64,000 nucleotides of DNA from Owenia fusiformis (GCA_903813345.2 CAIIXF020000008.1:8583278-8647277); one strand, 5' to 3'. Positions 34,701 through 49,700 are shown, counted from the stretch's first letter. Notes: generated by a model not told the origin, from the letters alone. Translations and numbers: made by a program.

Positions 34701-37700
34701 GTTATACGTAACATTTTGAATCAACCAGATTCGCTGTAGCCTAGGAATCGTATATTTTTTAGCACTTCCGGTGCGAAACGTGACAAAATGGGACCTTCGA
34801 ACATTACCAATAGGAAATTGAAGGATAATGTAACAGCCAAATCTAAATTTAAAAATGGAACTGTAAATAAAACACACCAGTTGGATACACCCAAGGTCTC
34901 ACGCGCTTTGGCAGAGACACTCAGGAGTTGTCCTGACAGAGAGGGTACTCCCCCTCGGTCAGAACAAGTCCTGGCTGCCCCCACAGTGTTTGGGGCCGAG
35001 GGTGGGAGTTTAAATTCCAGGCCACAAGATAACACATCAGACGTGATTGTCGTCCAACATCAATATGCTGATACTGTACCCGTTTCATCAAAAGCTTCCA
35101 ACCCTCATCCTACCATACAGGGAGGTGCAATAGACCAAGTAATGGCAATGCTAACTACCATCCAACAAAGCCAAGATAAGTTCCAAAAACATCAGGAGTC
35201 TTTGCAGTCATCCCTAGATAGCATCCATACTAAGATGGTTGAACAAGAAAATAGGATTATAGAGAAAGTCAACACTAAAATTGACAACCTTAAAACTGAA
35301 ACTACTAAGGAAGTAGACTCCCTCCGAACTAATCTCCAATCACAAATAAACAATTTAGAGTCTGCCTTTAAAGCCTCTACTGAACAGGTGGAATGTGTTA
35401 ACATTGTAATAAAAAACATTGAAGAATCACTTAATGAAAATTGTGAAACCAAAATAAATGAACTTTTGAAGGATGGTCTCAAGCTTGATGCAAGTGTTGT
35501 TTCAGCTACCCGTCAAACAAAGCGTGAAGGCTCGAAATACCCTGGCCTTATTATTGCAAAAGTGTGTAAACAAGATAAACATAGAATCATGAAAAATAAA
35601 AAATCCCTTAAAAACAGTGCTAAATATGCAAAAGTCTACCTCGAGGACTTCCAAACCCAGGAATTACGTAAAATGAACTATAATATGAGAACAGTATTAT
35701 CTGCTGCTGGAAAAGAAAACCAATTTGTATTGCGAAATGGAGTTTTCCAAAAGAAACTGCAGTCCACCATTCCTAATGTCAACAAATAGGGGGACGGCCG
35801 GTGTCGACTTAACCTAGGCACATGGAATGTTAATGGCTTTTCACGGTATGAAAATGACAATTCACAATTTAGAAAAGCAGTAATTGCCAACATGGATATT
35901 GATATTTTAAGTGTCAATGAAACTTTTCTTCGGAAAAATGAGAACCTGGATATATCTGATTACACATGGTTTGGAAATAATCGAAATACTGTTGCACAAG
36001 CCAGACGAGGATCAGGAGGTGTTGGATTTTTAGTTAAAAACTCTATTTTACTGCTATTTACCTGTGAAATCCTTGATCAGAATACTCAGGACATAATCTG
36101 GATTCGCCTAAATTCGAAACACTCGGCTTATAATATAGTGCTTTGCTCAGGGTATCTTCCCCCAGTCTCGAAGTCTACACGTGACACTGATTCTGAACAA
36201 TTCTTTGAAAAAATCACCGAAAGTTTTTATGTTTACCAAAATACAGCTAATGATCTTTGTATAATGGGCGATTTTAATGCTAGGATCGGAATGAATACTG
36301 ACTACATTGAAGGAATCGACCATGTACGTGAAAGAGATATACTCGACACACAAGAAAATGGTCACAAATCAAGCTTCCTAACATTTTTAACCGATAGCAA
36401 CATATGCATTCTAAATGGTCGCTATAACAAGGAAAACAATGATTTTACATGTATTTCTCAAAAAGGACGCTCAGTGGTGGACTATATGTGTTGTCCACAG
36501 GAATCTCTTGAAAATTATGAAAATTTTAAAGTTCATCGGATGACAACCATTATTGACAATTATAATCTCACTGCCCCTACAGCACTTCCCGATCACTCTA
36601 TCTTGACATGCACTCTGAAATATCTGCAGGATTCCACTGAATCTGTATACAATTGGGATGAAATGATTGATGCAGAAACACCTTTAGTACAGCCACCTAA
36701 AAGATATAAAACAAATGGAATCACAGGTGATTTCCTTTCAAATGAAGAACTTTCTCGGCAAATAATGGAAACAATAGATAGGATAACAAATGAGGAAGTA
36801 TCTGTCAATCAAATAAAAACTCTTTATGACACATTTGTTAAAACAGTGTCAACAGAAATGGACCGTTTATGTGAACCTATACCCCAGCAAACCAATCCAA
36901 CCCACAAACGTTCTAAATCATGTAGAAAACCTTATTGGAGTGCTGAGCTTCAATCATTATGGGATAAGGTTCAAAAAGCTGAGCAAACATGGATACAATG
37001 CAAAGATACAGCGAAAAGACAATGTCTCAAAGCAACTTATTGTATTGAAAGGCGTTGTTTTGATAGAAGTCTAAGGAAAGCTAAGCGCAGATATCAGAAG
37101 CAAGAACAAGACCATCTATTTGATCTGTACAAATCATCCAGTTCACAGGACTTTTGGAAATACATAGGGAAAATAGGAATAGCAAACGAGCGTACCAAAG
37201 ATGTTCCGTGGACAATGAAAAATCAATCTGGTGAATTGGTGTATGATAAACAGCTAGTTCTGAACCACTGGGCTGACACATATGAAAAATTATATTCATC
37301 CGCTCAGAATAATCCTATGTTTGACTCTGAACACTTAGAATATATAAAACAACAAGTAGCCAATATAGAAGGTAATGCTACTGACAATAATTTAGACATA
37401 AATAAAGATATTTCATTTAAAGAGGTTGTAGAGGCAGTCGGTAGGGCCAAAGTTCGTAAAGCTGTAGGAATTGACTCTATACCAGCCGAGGCTTTGAAAA
37501 ATCCACTTTGTATAACCATGTTACACAGAATTATGGTACTCTGTTTTAACTCTGGCACTGTGCCAAGTCAGTGGATGGAGGGTATTATACACCCAATATA
37601 TAAAGATGGAGACCCATGTAATCCTCTGAACTATCGTGCCATTACATTAATATCTGTGCCTTGCAAGGTCTACACTGATATTTTGAACAAGCGCCTAACT

Positions 37701-40700
37701 CAATTCCTTGAGGACAATAACCTTATTCATGATGAACAAGGGGGCTTTCGCAAGGGACGTGGTTGTCAAGAACAAGTTCACAGTGTATACTCAATCATCA
37801 ATAATAGGAAACTTTCTAAGCTTGATACTTTTATTTGCTACATTGACGCAACTAAGGCATTCTCGAGTGTTAATCGAGACTGCCTATGGTATAAACTCAA
37901 TAAGATTGGCATCAAAGGCAAAATCTTTAAAGCAGTTCAATCCCTATATGAAGATGTGACATGTAACATTCGCATAAATGGTCTACTATCTCCAAAAGTA
38001 AACGTAAGCAATGGCTGCCGGGAAGGCTGTCTGCTATCCCCGACATTATTTTCAGTGTATGTGAATGATCTAGTGTCCGACATTAAGAGTCTACAATGTG
38101 GAATACAAATGGAGGACGAGAACATAGGCATCCTTCTTTATGCTGATGACATAGCGCTTATTGCAAGCTCAGCTGATAACTTACAACAGATGTTAAACAC
38201 TCTACATGAATGGTGCCGCAAATGGAGACTTCTAATTAACCCTCGAAAATCTAAAATAGTGCATTATCGCCCAAAATCACATCCTAGGTCAGACTTTGCT
38301 TTTAAATGTGGGGACTTTGATCTGGATTATACAGACACTTATAAATATCTGGGGATCTGGCTCCAAGAGCATGTGGACTCAACACATTCTGCCAGAGAAA
38401 TTGCAAAATCAGCAAATAGAGCCCTGAGTGTGATTATCAGCAAATACAAGCAAACTGGGGGTATGGAGTTCGCAGTTTACAACAAGCTATATGACTCTTT
38501 AGTCCAGCCTATACTAAACTATGGTTCATCTATATTTGGCCTCAACCAACATCAATGCCTGAACAATGTTCAAAATAAAGCTGGCAAGTTCTTTCTAGGT
38601 GTAAACAAACGCACTAGTAATGAGGCTGTTAGAGGAGATCTTGGATGGGACACTCCACATTTAAAACAAAAGGTGGAATGTGCTAGATTGTTCATTAAAC
38701 TGAAGTCCATGAATCAGAATAGGCTGAATTTTAAAATACATGAATGGTCCATTAAACGGAAAAGCAGTTGGGACTTTAAAGTTAATTCAATGTTAAATAC
38801 ATGTAATATAAATTTCACTGGTCATACCAAGGACATTTTAAAACAGTTTACTAACTCTCTTCGAAATTCTGATAAATTTATCCATAACATATGGGATGAT
38901 AGAAATAATGAAATTAATGGCAATAAATTGAGGCAATATAGACTGTACAAATATGGTGTTTGCAAGGAAGGGTATTTGGCCCTACCAAAGCATCACCGTA
39001 GGTCACTCGCTAGATTCAGAACTGGTACTTTACCCTTAGCAATTGAAACAGGGCGCTACACAGGTATACCATTACACGAAAGGAAATGCTTATTATGTGA
39101 CATGAATTGTATTGAAGATGAAAAGCATTTCTTATTAGAATGTAGCCATTATGATGATCTAAGATGTGATTTTTATGAAAATGTTAAACAGAAATTGCCT
39201 TATTTAGATGTAACATCAGCCAATTCTACACTTCTTTTTGTCTCCATTATGAATTGTACTTCACTCCAAAGACCATTAGGAGCTTTAGTTTATAATATGT
39301 GCAATAAGAGATCTCTTAATATTGATAGGCTATAATCACTAAATGAGTATGCATGTCACCTAAGTTTCCTTTATAAAATATTTATTTAAAATGTATCTAG
39401 TCAGAAACTCCTTGGTTTTATGATGCCTCTTTTTAGTGCTTCGAGCTATCAACCTTGGGGAAGATGGTCTCAATTCACTACTGCAGAGGTGTATATTATC
39501 TATGGGGTTCTTTTTTATTTATTCACTGCTCATGCAAATCACATTTAGTGCAATATATGTATTTATTACTCAATATGCATCTCACATTTAGTGCAATATA
39601 TGCATTTATTGTAATATTTGTCTTCAAACATATGCATTATGTATTTCACATTTAGTGCAATATTCATATTAATTGTAATATTTGACCATATGCAATATAC
39701 TACTTACATTTAGTGCAATATATGTATTTATCATGCAATATGCATCTCACATTTAGTGCAATACATGTATTTATTGTAATATTTGTTTTCAACCGATGCA
39801 TTGTGTATTTCACATTTAGTGCAATGTTTATATTTATTGTAATATTTGACCATAGTGCAACATGCTACTTACATTAAGTGCAATATATGAATTTATTGTT
39901 ATAACAGTCTTCGACCATATGCATGATACAATTCACATTTAGTGCGATATTTGTATTTATTGTAATTTTTGACCATATGCAACATGCTACTCTCATTTAG
40001 TGCAATATATGTATTTGATATAATGATTGACAATATCATTCCATGAACTGCTTATTTATTTATGCCAAACTGATTAATCAGACTGAATTTATATCATTGG
40101 TTATTAATCATGTATAAATTTTTACCAGGGACATTTTTTGTCTCTGTCTTTATGAGTGTTGACCCAAGCTGCCCATTGGGGGTGGTAATGGGTGACACTC
40201 AGATATAATGTATACTGTGTCTCATAAGTCGGCACCGGCTGGTGATGTTACAAAATGTTGTTTTTATTATGTATTTTATATGTATATTGTAATGTCAGTG
40301 ACACAAAAATAAACTATTTTAAACTAAAACTAAACTAAACTGTAAATCTGTGACATCTGAGTCAAATGTCAAATTCAACAACTTGAAACATGAGATTCTA
40401 GAAATTAGATGATGATTGGATGATTAATTGTGATTAAGAAATTTTCTAGTTATTTTTACATTCTAAAGAAAATGATTAATACTCAATTATTAATCTGGGT
40501 ACACTAAAGCACCTTTTGTGCAAAAATGAAAGATTTAGACCGTGTTTGGAATGAGTTACGATCATCTGAAAAAAGCACATGGTCATCAGAATGGTGGAAA
40601 GTGCAGTCTGACCTTAATTAGAATCTAATTGAAGAAGGACTATTCTGATTCTTTCAGAATCAGTTATACAGTGTATAAATATACATATAATCTAAGATGT

Positions 40701-43700
40701 AAATGTATTGTTGTATTGCAGGGTGAAAATCATGGAATCTATCCTTTTATCGTACATGTGGAGCCTTCTGATGTCCTGGAATTGAATGGTATTTTATACA
40801 GTTATATCATAATTTTTACACATACATGTTCATGGTATGTGTTGGGAGTATCTTATGGGAGGGGAGCAATTAAAATGAGTACTTTGGAATTGTACAATTA
40901 TTGATTAATATTATGAAAAATATATTGTTTCAAGAAAAAACTATTGCACAAAATATTGGAAATTTTATCATGCATGTACTTTGTTGTAACTTTGTTGAGT
41001 AGTAGTAAAAAGTGATTGTCCTTGTTAATCTGCTTTCAGCTGACCTTGGAAATCTCATCTTAAATGAAGGTGTCATTGCAGCCAGAGTGTTCCAGGATGT
41101 TATCTATACAACCATCACCACCCTCAAATGTTTGCCCACAGGTACCACAAAGAGCCAAATACTTGTCTCTCTCAGGTTGCGATCATTGCCATCTCTACCA
41201 CAGTAAGTTGGTTGTTCACAGAGGCTGCAGTGTTCGTGCTAGCCATTTAAATTTCTGAGTCCCAGGGACGCAACACATTTGAAAAATGTGAGTCCCGTCT
41301 AATTTTTTTTGCGTCCCTCATATTTTGTTATTAAAGTGAAAGTAAAGTGGGCGATAATAGAGTGCTTCCACTAAAACGGGATAAAAATGACATATATTGT
41401 AATTCTATGCATTCTCCCGATAAATATCTATCATTTGGTCCTTTTCACACAATTCTTTACTAATGTTATATCAAAATTCTCCGAAATGAATGAAAGAAAT
41501 ATTCAAATTAAGAGTTGTTTTCACATTTTACCAACCAGCGATCTTCAAGGTCGTGAACTTTTTGTTTCTTCTAACATTTCTCCTTACTCTGACGACTTTT
41601 AGATGAAAAACGAGCTATCATTAAATAAGTATATTGATGTATAACATTAGATCGATATCTAACGGTTCCTAGTGGAAGTAATTAAGATTATCGTGAAAAA
41701 CCAATCCCAATTCTCAATTTTGAAACTAATGTTTGCGTACAACAGATCATCCAGCTTCGGTATACTCCGGAATGACTCGGAGGGCAACATAGCCAATCAA
41801 ATGCTGCGTTTCAGACTAGAAACCCCGCGAATATACTGAGACACTTCGGTAGCCAATCAGATTTGCCGACATAAACATTATCGAGATCAAGGAAGTAGAC
41901 GATTTGAAAATTCTTCGGAAAATCATGTTTTATCACTTCTACGCTGCAGTAAAAGTTACCTGATGGTGGTGTAGAATCTTTGCGTCCCAGGGACGTAAGT
42001 TATTTCTGATTTTTTCGTCAGACCTCTTGAGATTTCCGTAAAAACGAGAAAAAACGGCGTCAACGCGAACACTGGGCTGTATTTAGCAGTTATGTCCCTA
42101 TCAATGAATATATGCCTGAGGTCTGTCATCAATATAGCCCGAGCTTGCGAGGTCTATATTTAGACAGACCGAAGGCATATATTCAATGATATGTACATAA
42201 TTGTTGTATTACATACCTTTATTTCCATGGCTACGTTATATCAATGATGTCACACGTCTGTTTGCGAGTGAAATTTGGAAGAAATAGAATATGACGTCAT
42301 AAGATTGTCATAGTAAAAAAGTTTGGCGGCTATACAGGAATATATAACCGACCTTCGGCTCCTTTGACTTCCATACAAATGCTTCGCTATGTATGTTATA
42401 CAGTTCAATAATAATGTTTTTTATATTTGAAAACAATAAATATCATTTGTGCAGAAACAAATGGTGTGTTTTTATTGGTATTTGCTCATGTTTTATTTCA
42501 GTTATACTATAACCTCATTTAATGACCTCACCCAACACTCCCAGGATAGCTGTATTGTCAAGTACCAAGGTGTTGTCTTTGCTAGCTGTGCACCCTCTAA
42601 GTACACGTAAGTGTTGTCTAAGTATACGTAACTACCCTGTACTGTCTTTGCCACCTTTACACCCTTTAAGGGCACATACGTGTTGGGGTCAAGAACCAAG
42701 CTATCCTCTTTGCCTGCCCTAAACCATGCAAGTCATGGACCCTACACCCCCAAAATGCAATCTGATTTTCGACGCTGTTTCGATGCCAAATTTCGGTGCC
42801 GTTTTGGCACCTAATGGACTGACTAGTCCGGTAGCAAATTTTGGTGTCAAAAGGTATCGGTGCCGGTGTGAAAGAAACGATGGTCCCCCAGGGATTATGG
42901 TCCCCTTTCTTAACGGCCCTTACTGGCCCTGGTTGCGTATAAGATAATGAGGGAAAGAGTAGTATTGAGGTCACCATATAAATCAATGGAGAGTAGGACC
43001 ATAATTTGATAGGACCTCCTACCCTTTTACACCGGAACGGTGTTGAAACGGTGCCGGAACAGTGCCGAATTTCTACAATACTGAAACGGCGTCGAATTAT
43101 ATTGGCTGTGTACATGTTGTACAAATCGAGTTGAAGAACCTGTGACCTGTGTCACATTTTATATGTCTCTGTATTTAACTCTAAATGTTTCTCTTTTGAA
43201 CATACATCATTACTTGTGTCTCTTTGTACACAGGCTGAGTGCCAGATACAAGTGCACTATGGAGACTTGTAAAGGAGCTGAAGGCAATAGATACATAAGG
43301 ATGTATGTTCCAGGGGCCAAAGAGGCACAAACTGTCAGGTGAGACAAGGATTGATACAATCGATGGGGACCATTTTTAATGAAAAATGTCATATTTATGG
43401 TTAGAAAATACTTATGGTTAAAGATACAATGGTCTAAAATCACTTGCCATACAAAACATGGTTGCCCCGTATGGTTTTTAATGTAATTCTGTTTTCAGGA
43501 AGGATTTTAACTGCTCATATTGCAAGATTTCATTAAAGGAAGATGCCTCATGCAGGGTTTTATCTGGTACAATGGTCAACCTTTCAAAGAGAAGCGTTCA
43601 ATAATTCATGTTCTTTTGTTTCTATTAGAGTTTTTGTTTTTGTTTTACTTTAGAATTGTATTAATTAAACAGCACATGGTTCAATGGTTCATCAAATGGC

Positions 43701-46700
43701 ACATGGATGAATGTACAAAAATCGGTCATATTTAGAACTACAATTATTATGTCCTGCTATCGTTGCATAGTTGCATCAAGCCAATAATCCTAGCTGTCGA
43801 AATATAAATGAGAAAACAGTAAAATAAACCCTGGTAAAATTTCATTGTTTTATGACATTACATAAGTAGAAGTAGTGTCATTTATGACACAACATGGGCT
43901 TTGTCTTGGAATTTGGGAATGTGTCTAAATATTACATTATATTATTTTTGTATTTCAGACAAACGGTTGGTACATATGCTAGATGAGGGATGTTTTGGCT
44001 CTCATGTTGGAAACAGGAAAGAACACACAAGTGGCTCTAAAAGATTCCAAGCAGTGCCTGTATATGTCAGAGGTATTACATTTTGTACTTTCATCCATAA
44101 ATTCTTTCTAATTTTGTGAAGATTAGAATATAGCACCAACTTGAGCAACACAGAAAACTCTTTCTTATAATAATGTATTTGGTTATTTGTTTTTATGTGT
44201 ATTTTTGTTATTGAAATATTACCCCTTGTGCTTTCCACTGACTTTATTGACAATCTCTTTACATTTAACAGATGACTTGGTGAATACAATCCAGATAGGA
44301 AAATCCTACTGCATCATTGGTACAGTGTCATATGAGTTTGAGGCAGGTACTTTGTCTGTAGCACTTGAGGCCAACAATGTGCTACCAATTGATGTAAGTT
44401 AAAAGGTTTGTGAAATGTTATTACATGTTACTGTGTAAGGAAATATTAAGAGTACTGTATTCCATTCGAGAATAGTATTAACTTTATACATTTTTGTTAG
44501 AGCCTGGTGTACAATGAAGTTTAATAAGACATGTTAGAAGAAAAGTAATCTTTCTATTTAAATTGATTTCCAGAATTCATTGATGTCATTTCCTTCAAGC
44601 AGGCTTTTCCCAACAGGTATACAGCAACTATTTGAAGGTAAGTCAATTGTATGGTTTAGCCATGTTTGGCAATATGGGAAGAAACATTAAAAGAGCTTGA
44701 TTTTCAATTAGCTTTGGGGAATAACACATGAATGTGGATTATTTATGACTTAAATCATTTGATGTCATATACCGTATTAAAACAACAGCGTTTTAACCAT
44801 TTCATCTTCGAATTAAAAGCACTATACAATCTAATGAAATATCTTGAACTTGGGACTTACATTGTAGTTGAATTAATTCCATTGCTGTGACTGACTAAAA
44901 CTGTCCAATCTTAAAGACAAACAAGGTCTACATAGTGAGCTCACATCCAATCAGACTTCTGAACTATTATACAGGACTCTTTTTTAGGTATTCACATGTA
45001 CATTAAGATGTTCAATTACACATGTTTCACTGTATATTGTTTGGTTTTATACACAGCAAGGAGTCCTTGGAGTTTTGCCATGAGCTTGGCATATGCATTT
45101 GCAGGTAAATCTAGATAACTTGATAACTATAGCTCACTCATTTCAAACAAGATGGTATTATTGTGATTCGAGAGTTTATATGCTATTGAATAATCCTTTG
45201 AATAAAGAAATTACCTCAAAATATCTGTAAGGGACTTAAAAAAGTTCAGATGTATGGTTTTCTATTGATTGTTCAATTTTATTAATAGCCATCAAGAATT
45301 GATAATAAGTGATATATTGTGATACACCATTTCTTTTGTAATATTGGAATGTGTTTGAGTTAGACACTGGCCTCTGTAACAAATGGTCACACTTTAATAT
45401 ATTTTGTTCATGTTTGTAGGAAGTATCTGCCCCCCTGGTACATATCTCCACCTGAAACTGGGACTACTTCTCAGCCTGGTTGGATGCCAAGAGGAGGTAT
45501 GATTATTTCACAGTTTATTATGTCACCATCACAAGTGGTGACATATTTTTATAATCTCCAACCTTTTTGTTGACAGTATCTTTTTTGTTGACATTCAGTG
45601 GTTGGTACGATTATTTCACTTGTAGTGGTGACATATAATAGTCTATTTTATAGTCTCCCACCTTTTTGTGGACATTGTTCTCTAACTGTGACGTCATTAT
45701 ATCCATGGTTACAACAATTGATTTACAAATTCGTAACTTTACGAAGTTTCTATTCATGACCCCCTGGTATTTAAAGTTTGAACTTGAATATTCTCTATGT
45801 GATAAATACAACATTTGTATTTTAGTGTTCAAGACTGGATGTTCTAGCTATAGGAGAAGACAGTATTGTATTGGACAGACTGCTTTCATATTGTGCAAGG
45901 TTAGCACCTAGATGTGTACATCACACCACAGGGCAACATTTAGTTGTGTCTGTTAGTAAAGACAAAACAGGAAAGGGATACATTATTGAAGGTAAGCCAA
46001 CTGATACCAGTTATTAGCAATGCAATCATGCTTTGTTCTTTGAAGGTTTGAACAACTGAATCTTGTTTTAAACAGCGGGGGAGATTAGGTTATCATAAAG
46101 TTTTTTATGTATGTATTTATCTTGTTTTTTTTTAAATTTTTTTATTAAGACCTGTTCTCTTACACAACCAATCCACTTTCCAAGTGGAATCCAGGGAAAC
46201 GATTGATTAAATGTGGACCCACATGAACTCCTTAATCCGGATGGATCCAGATGAAAGAGCCAAGTCAGATCTAGAATGGTCAACATTTTCTGAGTGATCA
46301 AAATAAATACATGAAAATAACCAAAACCTCATAAACCTCTTTTGACATGATTTCTCTTGAACAACATGAAAAATTAATGTGTCTTGTAGAAATTGGTGAA
46401 AGGCAGAAAGTTGGCTTTCATCACTCTGTCACTTCTCTACATTTCACATTATAGATCCTGACATTCTCATTGTTTCGGTATGTGTGTTCAGGGAAGAGGA
46501 GTATGATGCCAAACTGAGTAAGATATTATCTATATTCTTTTTTCCTTGAAGGTGGTTCATTGATGCTAGCTAATGGAGGTGTATGTTGTGTAGGAGATGT
46601 AAATGGACTAAAACGCCCCGCCAGGCAAACATTGCAGACAGGTAAGTACTGTTAGCTTCATTGACATATTTTGATTGTTCAGTTGTTGTGGCTCCTTTAT

Positions 46701-49700
46701 TACACATGTATTTGGTTACGTTATATTCAAATATGGAATAGGGTGAAGTGATTAGTCAAATCCAAACAGGGATGAGCTGGCCAAATATTTGGTATGAGAA
46801 TTTACTGTTTGTTTCAATTGTACATACTTTTATTTTCATTTTCCTCATTTTACACTAGAACAGCATAAGTTTCTAACAGCCGTTTCTAACAGCCTATGAC
46901 ATCAAATCTCATTGAGATATGGTTCTTCCAAACTGTTGGATTGATGCGTACATATCTTGCCTTCACACTCTTAAACATGTTAAGTACTGGGGTGACTCTA
47001 TCACTGTTTCCTTGGAAACGCTGAAATGGATATAGAAGACAAGTTGTATTTTCAGTTTGACCTGTATATACGAGGGTTGTCCCAGAAGTAATGCACTATA
47101 TGCTCTATACTTTATTTAATATTTTTCAATTCAGCTGAAATTTTGTGTATATAACAATTGAAGTTTTATCTATTATGTCCTGAAGTTTCAGCATCAAACA
47201 TTTATATTAAGTCTTAATATGGTTGCTATAACAACATGGGGGTAGGGGTGGGCGGGGCAGGTGCCAATTTTTCTAATTATGAAAAGATCTAACGTGTTAT
47301 TTTATTAATATTTCTTTTCTTTGAATGATCAAAATATTTGGGAAATTGTTAAATTTATTCAGCATGTTGTTAACCAAGTACAAATAATGACATTAAGCAC
47401 TGTGATGTCATAATACCACATTTCAATAGTCACGTTCAAATACAGTGACAGTCAAGAAATTGCAAACATGGCTGCAATTCTCACCTGATACCAGAAGGCC
47501 TTGCCTAATTTCATACTTCACTTGGACTCACACCCATGCAAAACAATACTACCATGAAGAAAGTATATAAGGAGTATATACCAGATAGAACTACAATTAT
47601 GGGGTGGCAGAAGAGATTTAAAAGAGACGAATTGACCCTGGATGACAATTCCAAACATGGGAGGCAAATATTCCACAAGTCACAGTGGAAGAAATTGCCA
47701 AGAGTGTTTGACCTGAAAGGCATCAAAAGTACATAACATGCAAAGGGCAATATTTTGAGAAAATGTGAAATGGGACACTGGGCAATATACATCCATTAAA
47801 TCTAGGATGTGCTCATAGTAATTTAGTATCTTAAAATGTATTTTTGAACATACTTCTTATAGCTACACAAAATGGTATCTGTTGATTAATTATTTCATAT
47901 TTTCAATTTTTATCGTACCTAATAAAGGTACGATATTGTAGTCAGCTTGGCGGGCGGGCGGGCGGCGTCTCACTTTTCAGCTTGTCTACAGGTTTCCAGC
48001 CAAACCATTTGACAGATTCATCTGAAATTTCCAGGAATGTTTCTACGTATCAAAGTTAAGAACTGATTAGTTTTTGGGCATTCTGGGTAAATTTTAAGGT
48101 GGCCATTTTGGATTTTCCGACCTAAAATCTTCACTTTCAAGACTTGTCTACAGGTTTCCAGCCAAACCATTTGACGGATTCATCTGAAATTTTCAGGGAT
48201 GTTTCTACGTATCAAAGTTAAGAACTGATTAGTTTTTGATCATTCTGGGTAAAATTTAAGGTGGCCATTTTGGATTTTCCGTCCTAAAATCTTCACTTTC
48301 AAGACTTGTCTACAGGTTTCCAGCCAAACCATTTGACGGATTCATTTGAAATTTACAGGGATGTTTCTACATATCAAAGTTAACAACTGATTAGTTTTTG
48401 GGCATTCTGGGTTAATCTTAAGGTGGCCATTTTGGATTTTCCGTCCTAAAATCTTCACTTTCAAGACTTGTCTACAGGTTTCCAGCCAAACCATTTGATG
48501 GATTCATCTGAAATTTTCAGGGATGTTTCTACGTATCAAAGTTAAGAACTGATTAGTTTTTGGGCATTCTGGGTAAATTTTAAGGTGGCCATTTTGGATT
48601 TTCCGTCCTAAATTCTTCACTGTCACACTGCTGTGTTTTAGGTACGATATTGTTCACGTCTGTGCCTTTTTTATTCCTTTTGACGTGACTGTATAACCTG
48701 CCCCGCCCTACCCAAACTCACCAACTTGATTTTTTTATTATAACATCAATATAGTTTTATCAGTAAACATGAACATTTTTTGAATAATCAAAATGTCTCT
48801 AAGGAACATTTACTGAAAATTTCATGGAAAAATATCAATTATTGATAAAGTTAGAGCATATAGTGCATTACTTCTGGGACAACCCTCGTATTCAAGAATC
48901 TGAAGACTTACACAAAAGTACGCTTATTAACTTATTCTGTCACCTTTTCTAATTTTTTTGTTGCCTCAGCGAAATACACTAGGTGCATGCCAGGTGTAAT
49001 CAATGCAATACATGAAATGTCCAGTCCTGGATAACCAAATACATCCCTTCAATGATAAGGACACTACTTAATCTAGCATTGCACTTAATACATGTATTGG
49101 TTATTCATTATATTGACACTTTGCTTTACCTCTTGTATACGTTCAAAAGGCATATTAGCATAAGTTCTGTAAAGTATTCTGTATTCTGATACCCACTGGT
49201 CAGCTGCTGGTGTGGGCTTACCAAGTATATTTCTTCCTTGTGTTATGACTCCACTAACTGTCATCACTTTCCCAAGGTCAGCTTGAATCCACTGGTTGCT
49301 ATCTTTAACACTAGCAACCCAGCTCCCTCTTTGTGTTTCACCAGGACTATGAAAATACAATGATTTCCTCGGATTGATATGTTTTTAAATGCTATCTATA
49401 TGTTATTATAAGTCATAGACAAAGAAAATGTTTGAATTATTCAATGTATTTATGACATCTTCTACAGGTGGATGCATCTCTTTAATGTGACATAACAAAA
49501 ATGCTGATCCAATTGCTTTATTTTCCCAGCAAGGGATAAAATAAAACAGTTCATTCTTCCATCCAAATTGTTCTGCGATCTATTAGTGTGTCTGAGCAAT
49601 AACTCAAATACCAGTCATTTGATTTGAGTCAAATTTCATAGGATTATACCTTAATGGAATAGAAACTCTGTATGAGAAGGAATTTTCATTACGATTCATA

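Larger units (their letters stand above)
34560..40340 (+). mobile_element. Nearly intact non-LTR retrotransposon (APE-type LINE) in MCMDC2 intron 1
   Basis: ORF1 (34788-35789) and ORF2 (in frame from 35790 to 39335) are both open. They are followed by a ~1-kb 3' region. That region has ~60-bp repeats (CACATTTAGTGCAATATATG) at 39540-40020, then a GGGTGACAC motif shared with the second LINE, and a terminal AATAAAC..(AAACT)n at 40309-40340. The 5' end is estimated. No target duplication could be located. It is inserted in the sense direction of MCMDC2. Confidence 0.88.

Noticed and set aside
42595-42700. A second copy of the MCMDC2 exon 4 end and donor
   Set aside because: A weak ~79-bp-offset resemblance (CTTTGCC..ACACCCT..AAG..GTGTTG) exists, but it is too diverged to claim a functional duplicate exon.
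42666-43124. 152-codon minus-strand frame in MCMDC2 intron 4
   Set aside because: No recognisable domain, signal or splice partner is present, and composition follows a GGTGCCG-rich local repeat.
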